This document shows, in pieces, positions 44,270-52,929 of a stretch of 64,000 nucleotides of DNA. This DNA comes from an uncultured Pedobacter sp. (lineage in GTDB: Bacteria; Bacteroidota; Bacteroidia; Sphingobacteriales; Sphingobacteriaceae): NCBI RefSeq assembly GCF_946480185.1, contig NZ_CAMLIG010000001.1, positions 1 to 64,000 on the forward strand. The letters are read 5' to 3'. The position numbers were made by a program, and so were the translations under genes. The notes under the pieces were generated by a model that saw only the letters and a list, made by a program, of their open reading frames with translations, was not told the DNA's origin and did not search any database. Positions within the stretch are counted from its first letter, which is position 1. Every line of letters begins with the position of its first letter.

Positions 44270-46163
44270 ATTAGCTTTTTTACAAGAAACCAGTCCTTTC
44301 AATAAGTTACCTATTGATGTATTAACGGGTGTGGCAGAGGTTTTAGAAGAAGTAAGCTACCCCAAAGAAAAGCTGATTTACCAGCAAGAAATTACCAAAA
44401 TGAAAGGTTTGGATATGATTGTGGAGGGCGAATATGAATCTTTTTTTTATGATGGGAATAATGATAAGCGAGATGTTGAAAAACTACATCATGGAAACCT
44501 TTTTGGTGGAATTTCTGTTTTACTTAACAGAAAAAAAGCTTTAAAATCTGTAGTTGCCAAAAAAGGAACTTCTGTTTATGTTTTGCCCAGAAAGCATTTT
44601 AGGGCGTTATGCCATGCTTACGAAAGCTTTTTCCAGTTTTTTACCGATGATTTTGGAAAACGGATGCTAAATGAGGAATTTGCCCATTTTTACAAAAGAC
44701 CTGCCCTGTTTGAAGAAAGCTACATCGCTTCTGAACAAATGTATTCGCGTAAAATTGAAGGAATTAGCTACCAACCTTTAGTAAACGTCAATAGAAAAAC
44801 GCCCATTTTCGAATGCGCATCAAAAATGGCGCAACAAAAAACCAGCTGTCTCTTCGTCGTTAATGATGAAAACAAAATTATAGGCTTTGTTACCGATATT
44901 ACACTTCGTGACCGCGTGATTGCACAAAAGCATAACGTGGATAACGCCATTGAAGAGGTAATGGATACAAAAACCATTTCTATATCAAAAGATGCGTATA
45001 TCTATGAAGCTATTCTGCTAATGTTCCGAACGAAAAGTCGCTATTTACTGATTGAAAGTAACGGCGAATTTGAAGGCTATTTGAGCAGAAACCGCTTATT
45101 AAGCGAACAAGCACAATCGCCTTTGGTATTTATACAGTCGGTAAAATCTGCTTTAAGCACTAGCGAATTAAGATCAAAGTGGAAAAAAGTACCGAGTATT
45201 GTTTCTCAATTATTAGGACGTGGCGTACATGCCGAGATTGTTAATCAAGTAATTACAACCATAGCAGATACCATTTCAAACAAGGTAATAGAGGAAACCA
45301 TTAAAGAAATTGGACCTGCGCCGGCGAAATTTGTATTTATTGTTTTAGGCAGCGAGGGAAGAAAAGAGCAGACCTTAAAAACCGACCAAGATAATGCGAT
45401 TATTTACGAAGATAAAGCTAATGAACACCGAGAACTGGTACGCGAATACTTTTTAGAATTTGCTACACGAGTTTCTGATAAACTAAACGAAATTGGTTTT
45501 GAATATTGCACAGGTGATTTTATGGCAAAAAACCCTAAATGGACACATTCTTTGTCGCATTGGAAACGCAATTATAAATCATGGATTGATGACGCTTTGC
45601 CGGAAACTGCCATTAAATTTTCTACATTTTTTGATTGCAGGGCAATTTATGGGGATTTTACCATTATTGATCAATTAAGAGAATTTGTTAACGAGGAATT
45701 GAACAAGCCAATGGAAAAGTTTTTTGTTTATATGGCAAAAAACGCACTGCAATACGAACCTCCTTTAACTTTTTTCAAAAATATAAGAACGCAGAAAATT
45801 GAAGAAAGAGAGGTTTTTGATATTAAACGAGCAATGACACCAATTGTAGATTTGGTGCGTGTTTACGCTTTGCAGAACAAAATTTTTCAGAAAGAAAACA
45901 CAGGTGAGCGACTGAAAGAACTTAAAAAATTGGGTGTATTTACCGAAACCCAGTTTCAGGAATTAATGCAATCATATTATTATTTAATGGGACTGCGCTT
46001 AAAAAGACAAGCGCAAAACATTATTGATAACAGGGCCCAACCTACTAATTATGTAGAGTTAAACTCGCTTACAAAAATTGAACAGGTAACCTTAAAAGAA
46101 ATATTTAAAACCATTGAAAATTTCCAAAACGGCATTAAGCTGAAATTTATGGGAAGTCTTTAG
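44259..46163 (+). CDS. cNMP-binding/CBS/DUF294 nucleotidyltransferase-like protein
   Basis: The 634-residue protein has an N-terminal cyclic-nucleotide-binding-like domain (about residues 10-130) and two CBS domains (about 160-285). A DUF294 nucleotidyltransferase-like domain follows, with GSEGRKEQTLKTDQDNAI starting at Gly364, the GS...D.D pattern of the Pol beta superfamily. A helical C-terminal domain (about 470-634) completes it. The family resembles the regulatory uridylyltransferase GlnD in its catalytic core, and its CBS/cNMP parts are expected to sense nucleotides. It overlaps the exonuclease gene by 11 bases. Its target is unknown. Confidence 0.9.
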   Translation: MKDKLAFLQETSPFNKLPIDVLTGVAEVLEEVSYPKEKLIYQQEITKMKGLDMIVEGEYESFFYDGNNDKRDVEKLHHGNLFGGISVLLNRKKALKSVVAKKGTSVYVLPRKHFRALCHAYESFFQFFTDDFGKRMLNEEFAHFYKRPALFEESYIASEQMYSRKIEGISYQPLVNVNRKTPIFECASKMAQQKTSCLFVVNDENKIIGFVTDITLRDRVIAQKHNVDNAIEEVMDTKTISISKDAYIYEAILLMFRTKSRYLLIESNGEFEGYLSRNRLLSEQAQSPLVFIQSVKSALSTSELRSKWKKVPSIVSQLLGRGVHAEIVNQVITTIADTISNKVIEETIKEIGPAPAKFVFIVLGSEGRKEQTLKTDQDNAIIYEDKANEHRELVREYFLEFATRVSDKLNEIGFEYCTGDFMAKNPKWTHSLSHWKRNYKSWIDDALPETAIKFSTFFDCRAIYGDFTIIDQLREFVNEELNKPMEKFFVYMAKNALQYEPPLTFFKNIRTQKIEEREVFDIKRAMTPIVDLVRVYALQNKIFQKENTGERLKELKKLGVFTETQFQELMQSYYYLMGLRLKRQAQNIIDNRAQPTNYVELNSLTKIEQVTLKEIFKTIENFQNGIKLKFMGSL

Positions 46164-46175
46164 CCTCACCCTAAA

Positions 46176-46196
46176 TCCCTCTCCGAGGGAGAGGGA
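46176..46196. repeat. CCCTCTCC...GGAGAGGG hairpin between convergent genes
   Basis: TCCCTCTCC (46176-46184) pairs perfectly with GGAGAGGGA (46188-46196) around GAG, preceded by CTCACCCTAAA. This GC-rich word stands out from its surroundings and looks like an interspersed repeat. It may also stop the converging transcripts. Confidence 0.6.
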
Positions 46197-46248
46197 CTTG
46201 CTTATATTGTGGTTTATTTAAAGAGAGGTCTTATCCTATAACGAGACA

Positions 46249-48354
46249 TTATTTACAATCTATTAAAGCCAAATTTATACCGTTATAAACTACCTCAAAC
46301 TCGGTTCGGCGGTTCATTTGCTGTTCCGCTTCTGAACACGCCACACCATCTGTACAACCGTTAACCAATCTGCTTTTGCCGAAATATTGAACGGTAATTC
46401 TATTCGGAGCAATACCTTTTTTAACCAAATAAGCTTTCGCGGATTCTCCTCTGTGTAAAGATAAAACTCTGTTATAACTTTCTGATGCTCTACTATCGCA
46501 GTGACTTTTTGTAATCAGTTCAATATCTGGATATTGATTCATCAAAGCTACCACATGTGCTAAATCATTAAAGGCATCTTCTCTGATAAAATATTTATCT
46601 AAATCATAGTAAATATTTTGCAACGCAAACACTTTTTTAAGTGAGTCGCAATGGTTAACAACAAATTTTTGGGCATTATTTGTCCCTTTTAATTTAAGCG
46701 GGACAAAAATTACAGAATCTTTGGTGATACCATCTGTACCAACGTACTTTCTGTCCGGAAGAAAATCTTTTAATTTCCCCATCAACTCGTAACCAGTATC
46801 TTTTAACAAAGGCTTTTTAAACTCGCCCTTGTCATTTACGGTTAAAACCTCTTCATTTTCGCCATTTCTTAAAGTAACAACAGCATTTTTAATGGGTAAA
46901 CCCGTAGTTGCATCAGTTACTGTTCCTTTTAAAATAATTCCAAATTCTTTTTTAACAAAAGAGTAAATATTGTCATTTCCTGCTCGGTTTGAGCTTAAGA
47001 AACCAGTTAGCTCACTCGTTTTAGCTATCCCAAAATCATCATAAGAAGAGTTGAACGGTGCGCCTAAGTTTAATGGATTCCCAACCGGGCGCAAATCTTT
47101 CAGTTTTACTGTGAAAACATCAAAACCACCTAAACCCGCCAAACCGTTGGATGAAAAATACAAAGTGCCTTCATCATCTAAATAAGGGAATTCTTCATCA
47201 CCTTCGGTATTAATTTTTCGGCCCATATTTACCGGACGGCCCCAGTCGCCTTTATCATTTAAACGAACGGAATAATATAAATCAGCACCGCCAGATCCTC
47301 CGGGCATATCAGATGAAAAAATCAATAATTTCCCGTCTTTGCTTACCGTTGGATGCCCAACGGAATATTGATCATTATTGTATTGGAAAGGTGTAATTTC
47401 TTTATGATCTGGGCCTTTAGCGATGTACATTTTTAATTTTACGGTTCCGTCATTACTTTTCCCCTTTTTACCATGGATGTAATTATTACGCGTAAAAATG
47501 ATAGAACCATCTGGCATTAATGCCGATGTGCCTTCATGGAATTTTGTATTGATATTTCCGCTAAGCGGCTTAATAGCTGTTGAACCGCTTTGTATGCTTG
47601 AAGAATAAACTGACCTGTCAAATACGCCTACTATCTTGCTATCATTACTTGTAGGTGCTGTATTATCATCATTAAACTTGCCTAAATTATTGGTAGAAGT
47701 TGAGGATGATGAATCTGTAGCCTCTACTTTTGTAGAAGACAGGGTATTGATATCTTCAAGATAATACAAATCAGAAAACGGGGTATTGTTCCAGGCAAAT
47801 ACATGTTTTACCGGTTTAGAAAAATAGCGATTGCTGGTAAAAACCAATCCATTTTTATAAATCATGGGGCTGTATTCTGAGGCTGGTGTATTGATATTCA
47901 GATAGCCGATATCCCAACTAAAACCTTTGCCAAGTTTATCAAAATCAACATCAGAGAAATATTGTCCCCGCCTATCGCTTGGCACCATTAACAAATATTT
48001 TCTGTACCAAAGCTCGGATTTTTCGTACTCTTTATGGTTTGCCAAAGCTTCTGCATAGTGCAAAACCCATTCGGGTTTGATGATGTCTTTTTTAGTCAGT
48101 TTTTCATAATAACTTAAAGCCTCTGGATATTGCTTAGTTAAACGATAGCTATTTGCCATCATTTCTAAAGCGCTGGTATTATCTTTGTCTTTAGCCAAAA
48201 CAGGTTTTAAAAGTGCTATGGTTTGGGTATATTTTAGATTTTTGTAGGCGTTTTTTGCCGACGTTAAATCAACCTTTTTATCTTGAGCTTGAGAAGCGAT
48301 TGCACAAACCAACAATAAACAAGTAAAGTATATTTTTAAGTTTATCTTTTCCAT
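46249..48354 (-). CDS. PorE-like OmpA-family protein (TPR, PD40, carboxypeptidase-regulatory, OmpA)
   Basis: The 701-residue protein has a signal peptide (cleavage after about residue 23, ASQAQ) and TPR helices (about 30-130). A beta-propeller with PD40 repeats (LLIFSSDMPGGSGGADLYYS, LYFSSNGLAGLGGFDVFTV) follows. A carboxypeptidase-regulatory-like beta-sandwich (GIILKGTVTDATTGLPIKNA) and a C-terminal OmpA peptidoglycan-binding domain with NRRTEFEVV complete it. This order is that of PorE of the type IX secretion system of Porphyromonas. It would anchor a secretion-associated complex to peptidoglycan. It follows a PorP/SprF gene by six bases. Confidence 0.88.
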   Translation of the reverse strand: MEKINLKIYFTCLLLVCAIASQAQDKKVDLTSAKNAYKNLKYTQTIALLKPVLAKDKDNTSALEMMANSYRLTKQYPEALSYYEKLTKKDIIKPEWVLHYAEALANHKEYEKSELWYRKYLLMVPSDRRGQYFSDVDFDKLGKGFSWDIGYLNINTPASEYSPMIYKNGLVFTSNRYFSKPVKHVFAWNNTPFSDLYYLEDINTLSSTKVEATDSSSSTSTNNLGKFNDDNTAPTSNDSKIVGVFDRSVYSSSIQSGSTAIKPLSGNINTKFHEGTSALMPDGSIIFTRNNYIHGKKGKSNDGTVKLKMYIAKGPDHKEITPFQYNNDQYSVGHPTVSKDGKLLIFSSDMPGGSGGADLYYSVRLNDKGDWGRPVNMGRKINTEGDEEFPYLDDEGTLYFSSNGLAGLGGFDVFTVKLKDLRPVGNPLNLGAPFNSSYDDFGIAKTSELTGFLSSNRAGNDNIYSFVKKEFGIILKGTVTDATTGLPIKNAVVTLRNGENEEVLTVNDKGEFKKPLLKDTGYELMGKLKDFLPDRKYVGTDGITKDSVIFVPLKLKGTNNAQKFVVNHCDSLKKVFALQNIYYDLDKYFIREDAFNDLAHVVALMNQYPDIELITKSHCDSRASESYNRVLSLHRGESAKAYLVKKGIAPNRITVQYFGKSRLVNGCTDGVACSEAEQQMNRRTEFEVVYNGINLALIDCK

Positions 48355-48360
48355 GTTGTT

Positions 48361-49281
48361 TTAAAAGAATCGTGGTGAAATAAATTTATTTTTCTCGTAG
48401 CCAAATTCGTAGCGTAACATAATCTCGTGGCTTCCACTATTGTGGTTTTGAAGTGTTGTAATGCTATAATCGTAAGAATAACCCAGCCTTATTTGGGGTG
48501 TTGCCTGAATCTCAAACAAGCCAGAAACATCCGCATTTGAGCGGTATTGTACGCCAACCCCTAATACATCTTTAATCCATAGCATGGTGTTTAAATCACC
48601 TTCGATAGGTGCGCCTTTTACTTCTTTTACCATGATGGAAGGTTTCAATTTAAAATCATCGCTTAAATCAAACACTACACCGGCGGTTAAAAACAAGTGT
48701 ATTTCTTGTATAGATAATGTTGTTGATCCTAATTTATTTGGCAACAGTTGCGGAGCAGATAACCCCACATAAAATCTATCTGAATTATAATAGATGCCTG
48801 TTCCCAAATTAAACAAGGTATTATTTACATTGTCCTGAAAAGCAACATCAGTATTTGAACCAGATTGATCCAGCGCTACATTTTGATAGTTTGCCCTAAA
48901 ATTAGATACGCTTCCTTGCAAGCCAAAAGCTAAAGTTCCTTTATCCATTCTAATTCGGTAAGCACCGCTTGCAACAATGCCTGTGGTATTTGTTATACCC
49001 AGTTTATCGTTAAAAACCTGTAGCCCCAGCCCAATTTTTTTATCATTAATTGGTGCATCTATGGTAAAAGTTGCCGTTTCTGGCGCTCCCTTTAAACCTG
49101 TCCATTGGTTACGGTATAAAGCTGTAGCCGAAACCACATTACGACTACCGGCATACGCCGGGTTTAAAGCCAGGGCATTAAACATATATTGTGTGTACAT
49201 TGGGTCTTGTTGAGCTTTTGAAGTTTCCGTAAAAACCATCAGCATTAAAAACGAAAGTGTGATATAGATATAGTTTTTCAT
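48361..49281 (-). CDS. PorP/SprF-family type IX secretion outer-membrane protein
   Basis: The 306-residue protein has a signal peptide (FTETSKAQQD) and a PorP/SprF beta-barrel. The N-terminal QDPMYTQYMFNALALNPAYAGSR motif is diagnostic (it spans about residues 25-47), and the chain ends in beta-strand pairs with LRYEFGYEKNKF. In Flavobacterium SprF is needed for surface display of SprB. It stands between the CHU_C adhesin and the PorE-like gene on one strand with very short gaps, so the three form an operon. Confidence 0.92.
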   Translation of the reverse strand: MKNYIYITLSFLMLMVFTETSKAQQDPMYTQYMFNALALNPAYAGSRNVVSATALYRNQWTGLKGAPETATFTIDAPINDKKIGLGLQVFNDKLGITNTTGIVASGAYRIRMDKGTLAFGLQGSVSNFRANYQNVALDQSGSNTDVAFQDNVNNTLFNLGTGIYYNSDRFYVGLSAPQLLPNKLGSTTLSIQEIHLFLTAGVVFDLSDDFKLKPSIMVKEVKGAPIEGDLNTMLWIKDVLGVGVQYRSNADVSGLFEIQATPQIRLGYSYDYSITTLQNHNSGSHEIMLRYEFGYEKNKFISPRFF

Positions 49282-49285
49282 GATC

Positions 49286-51832
49286 CTATCTGTTTAAAGT
49301 GATAAATCCAACATACTTTTTGCCGTTGTAAGTAACAACATAATAGTAGGTGCCCACCGGCAAATCATTACCAATTGTAAGACCTGTATTAGACCTTCCG
49401 TCCCAATCATTTAAATAGTTGTTTGATTTATATACCACATTTCCCCAGCGATTAAATACTTCTAAATTTAGCGGTGTTAATCCACCGTTTATAATGACAA
49501 ACAGATCATGGTTACCGTCACCGTTTGGAGAAAAACCCTCTGGGATATAGAATTTATCCACAATAAACTTCACCGGGGTTGGAATTGCCGGAGTAACATC
49601 TCCTGATGTAACTGGATCCGGGGCAAGCCCATCTGTAGATTGGTCTCTGGTTAATGTAGCATCTACCGCAGAAACACCCTCTGCAAATGCGATATTCTGG
49701 AAATTAAAAACCCCCATACTTAACTTAATGTTTAACACTAGCTCAACCTTAGCAGTGGCATTAGCGGTAAGCTTGTTGCCAGAAGTTAACAATTGTACAT
49801 TAGGACTACCGTTATACGTTGGGTTAACCGTTAGTAAGCCATCAACAGACCTTAAGCTAACAATGCTGTAAGGTGTGGTGTTAAATGTCGCTATTAAATC
49901 ATCTGTTAAAGAAAGATTTCGAAGTTCGACATTGCCGTAGTTAACAACAGTAAAAAGAAACTTAACGTTATAACTTTCGTCTGCAAGTTCATCAATACTT
50001 AGCACTGATTTTGCCAAACCAATTTTTGGTGGAATTGGTACAGAAATAGTAACAATTGCCGGGTTTGATTCTGCCCCCCTATTATCTTTTACCGTATATG
50101 TAAAAGTATCTGGCCCTGCATAATTATTGTTTGGTGTATAGGTAACATTCCCGGTAACCGGATCAACTGCTACCGTACCATGTGTTGGTTGCGTTTTTAT
50201 AACTACTGTGGTTTTATCTATTGTTGCGTAACCATCTGCGTCGGTATCATTATTGAGTACGTTGATGATAGAAGGCGTATTAACTTTCCCTATTATATCA
50301 TCTTTTACCGCTACAGGTATGGCGTTTACAACAATACTTACATCGGCCGTTGACAAACACTGACCGGGCAAGGTTAAATTATAGGTAAAAACATGCGTTC
50401 CCAAACCTAAATTACTTACACTGGTAGAAGCAGCCGTATTATTAGCAATAATTGCTGTGGTAGGTCCCGATTTTTGCACCCACAAAGCACTAAATCCTGT
50501 TAGAGAATTCCCTGTTATTGTTGCAGTAGCTGTTTGTGTGGAAATATTGATTAACTGACTTACCCCCGCGTTGGCTGGAACAGTAGTAACCGGATCTTTT
50601 ATTGTAAGTGTTGCGGGACTAGAAACTGCGCCCTTATCATCCGCAACAGTATATTTTACCGAAACTGGACCTGTAACATTTGGTCCGCTTGGCGTAAATG
50701 TTACGGTGCCGTCCGTATTTGCAGTAAAAAGACCTTTCCCTGGTACAAGAAATGTTTTTTGGTCACCCGCGATTACGGGATCCAAATCCAGTGATGTTTT
50801 AACGATCACTCCATTAATATTGGTTGATACATCATTAGCTATCACATTAACCGTTGAAATCTTACTTAAACATTCCACAAGCTCATCATCTAATGCGGTT
50901 GGGCTTGTTAGCGGACGTTTGTAAATATCTATCGAAACATTCCTGATTTCGTGAAAGTTTGTTAAATCACCGGTTGAAGATGCAATTCCGTAAGCGATAT
51001 TAGCTGGTGCGGCATCTGGATAATAATAGCTATCAATAACTGTGGTAGTTTTTGTTGGACTTCCTCCTACTTTAATTCTAACCGACACATTGTAACCGCC
51101 GGCGGGATTAGGTTTTAAATCTATATAGGCTTTTCTAAAACCTAGCTGTGTGCTATCGGGGAAACGCTCATTCGCATCGTTAACCAAATCAACACCTTTG
51201 TCACTTGCAGTAACCGACGTTAAATATCTATAATTATTTGGATCTGTAGAATTCCCATTTCCTTTCCCTCTCATTACTACAGATTTGGTAGAAATTCCGT
51301 AAAGTCCAGGACCTACAATTCCGCCCTGTCTTCCTTCACGCGGGTTCGGGAAGTTCCCGAATTCATCAAGCGCAACACCTAAATAACCATTACTAACTCC
51401 CGGTAAAACAGTACTGGAGTTGTAAGGAAGGTATTGTGCATATCCTAACGAACCACCAAAACCACCTATGTTGAAATTAGTGGTTGAGCCGTCGAAAAGA
51501 AAAAAGCAAATTCCATCCGCACCGGAACCACCATAAGTATAATACTCAAAAGAAATACTTAAACCTTGACTTGTATTAAAGTTCTCCTTACTATATATAT
51601 AGCCTGTTTGTTGCGTACTGTTATTGGTTAATCTCAGATATCCGGCGCCGGGAGCATCAATTCCCTGTGCTGCTGTTAAAATGGCTGTTGGTGCTCCGCC
51701 AAATTCAATATTAGCTGCTGTTGTTTCTTTAAAACTTTGAAAGTATGGCAAAACACTTTGTGCGTTTGAGTTATTTGCAAAGAGCACAAAAAACACCATA
51801 ACATACAAACTTGGTATCAGTTTTATTTTCAT
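49286..51832 (-). CDS. Secreted adhesin with L-type-lectin-like and cadherin-like domains and a gliding-motility C-terminal domain
   Basis: The 848-residue protein has a signal peptide (ANNSNAQS) and an L-type-lectin-like domain (about residues 30-300; SFEYYTYGGSGADGICFFLF). Cadherin/Ig-like modules with VIANDV, LNNDTDADGYATID and FTYTVKDNRGAESNPA follow, then a repeat-like stalk. The C-terminal gliding-motility-associated domain is EGFSPNGDGNHDLFVI, FNRWGNVVYKS and DLPVGTYYYVVTYNGKKY. That tail is a type B signal for the type IX secretion system. It is followed by the PorP/SprF gene with a 4-base gap. Carbohydrate or host-surface binding is inferred. Confidence 0.9.
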   Translation of the reverse strand: MKIKLIPSLYVMVFFVLFANNSNAQSVLPYFQSFKETTAANIEFGGAPTAILTAAQGIDAPGAGYLRLTNNSTQQTGYIYSKENFNTSQGLSISFEYYTYGGSGADGICFFLFDGSTTNFNIGGFGGSLGYAQYLPYNSSTVLPGVSNGYLGVALDEFGNFPNPREGRQGGIVGPGLYGISTKSVVMRGKGNGNSTDPNNYRYLTSVTASDKGVDLVNDANERFPDSTQLGFRKAYIDLKPNPAGGYNVSVRIKVGGSPTKTTTVIDSYYYPDAAPANIAYGIASSTGDLTNFHEIRNVSIDIYKRPLTSPTALDDELVECLSKISTVNVIANDVSTNINGVIVKTSLDLDPVIAGDQKTFLVPGKGLFTANTDGTVTFTPSGPNVTGPVSVKYTVADDKGAVSSPATLTIKDPVTTVPANAGVSQLINISTQTATATITGNSLTGFSALWVQKSGPTTAIIANNTAASTSVSNLGLGTHVFTYNLTLPGQCLSTADVSIVVNAIPVAVKDDIIGKVNTPSIINVLNNDTDADGYATIDKTTVVIKTQPTHGTVAVDPVTGNVTYTPNNNYAGPDTFTYTVKDNRGAESNPAIVTISVPIPPKIGLAKSVLSIDELADESYNVKFLFTVVNYGNVELRNLSLTDDLIATFNTTPYSIVSLRSVDGLLTVNPTYNGSPNVQLLTSGNKLTANATAKVELVLNIKLSMGVFNFQNIAFAEGVSAVDATLTRDQSTDGLAPDPVTSGDVTPAIPTPVKFIVDKFYIPEGFSPNGDGNHDLFVIINGGLTPLNLEVFNRWGNVVYKSNNYLNDWDGRSNTGLTIGNDLPVGTYYYVVTYNGKKYVGFITLNR

Positions 51833-52236
51833 AATTGAGCGTTACTTAGTTTGATAATTCAACTAACGCTACTTATTATCCAATAATCACTCCATTACAT
51901 CGAAACAAAGTTGCTGCTCACTCGTATATATTGCCACATGCTTTTTAAGGCAATAATTTATTTTTTTTATGATGATGATAACGGTAACAAAAAAAATACG
52001 ATGACGAATTAATTTCCTCAATTAGGTATTTAATTCCACAATAATTCCACAGTGCTTTTAAATTTAAAAAGACTGATAAAACTAGTTTAAACAAATATTT
52101 CAGCTCTATTTAGCATTAAGCGCACAAAAAAAACCAATTCCCCACATTGCTTTAGTTTTGGCATCATATTACCAAGATAAAACATGATTAAACGAACCTA
52201 AAACACGCTAGGTGGTGAAAGCGACAAACATGATTT
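51833..52236. other. Divergent intergenic region between the adhesin and the polysaccharide cluster
   Basis: This 404-base region has no gene. An inverted repeat, AGCGTTA (51838-51844) and TAACGCT (51864-51870), lies directly upstream of the adhesin start codon, in its 5' untranslated region. TAGTTTTG at 52153-52160 is a possible -7 box for the polysaccharide operon. Confidence 0.5.
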
Positions 52237-52929
52237 ATGAAACTAACTCTTAAAAAAAAATTATGCATAGTGCCAATAATCATTTGTTTGATTATACTTG
52301 GTAAACCCGCAAAAGCTCAGGAATCAATGATTCCGGATGTTTCGTATTTATTTTTACAAAAGCTAATAGCTACCGCCAGGGAAAATTATCCTATTATAAA
52401 ACAAAACAAAATTAAGGAAGAGATTAGTGAACTACAGGTAAAACATCAACAACTAGACTGGCTTACTCCTTTCAATGTATCGTATGTTTCTCAACCCAAT
52501 AAAACCGTTAATTTTATTGACCCCAGCTTTTACTCTGGTTATCAGTTTGGTATAAATATTAACATTGGAGATATCTTGCAAAAGCCAAACAATGTTAAAA
52601 CCACAAAAAAGAATTTAGAATATAACCAACAGTTAACTGCGCAGTTTGACAATAACCTTGAAATGGAAGTTAAAAAACGCTATTTCACGTACATTCAGCA
52701 GTTAAACAATGTAAAGCTTTATACCAAATCTCTACAAGACGCACAAGGTTTGCTTGCCGATTTAAAATTAAGATACGAACGTGGTGAGGTTACTTTCCGA
52801 AATTATAGCGAAGGCTTAATTAGCTATAGTACTATCAGTCAATCAAAAATAGAAGCAGAATCGGGTTTTTTGACCGCAAAGGCTGCGCTTGAAGAATTAA
52901 CAGTTACTAAACTAGAAGATATAAAATAA
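52237..52929 (+). CDS. Half-size TolC-family outer-membrane protein (single OEP repeat)
   Basis: The 230-residue protein has a signal peptide (ILGKPAKAQE) and one TolC-type outer membrane efflux repeat. A helical start (LIATARENYPIIKQNKIKEE) leads into beta strands (FGININIGDIL), then a long helix (NNLEMEVKKRYFTYIQQL) and LKLRYERGEVTFRNYSEGLI. Classical TolC protomers have two such repeats and are about twice as long. The last base overlaps the chain-length protein start (TAATG), and the gene leads the polysaccharide cluster where a Wza/OPX lipoprotein would be expected. An export role is inferred. Confidence 0.8.
   Translation: MKLTLKKKLCIVPIIICLIILGKPAKAQESMIPDVSYLFLQKLIATARENYPIIKQNKIKEEISELQVKHQQLDWLTPFNVSYVSQPNKTVNFIDPSFYSGYQFGININIGDILQKPNNVKTTKKNLEYNQQLTAQFDNNLEMEVKKRYFTYIQQLNNVKLYTKSLQDAQGLLADLKLRYERGEVTFRNYSEGLISYSTISQSKIEAESGFLTAKAALEELTVTKLEDIK

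Noticed and set aside
46176..46196. GC-rich hairpin considered as a CRISPR repeat or tRNA remnant
   Set aside because: It occurs once, has no spacers and no cloverleaf; it is a single interspersed hairpin.
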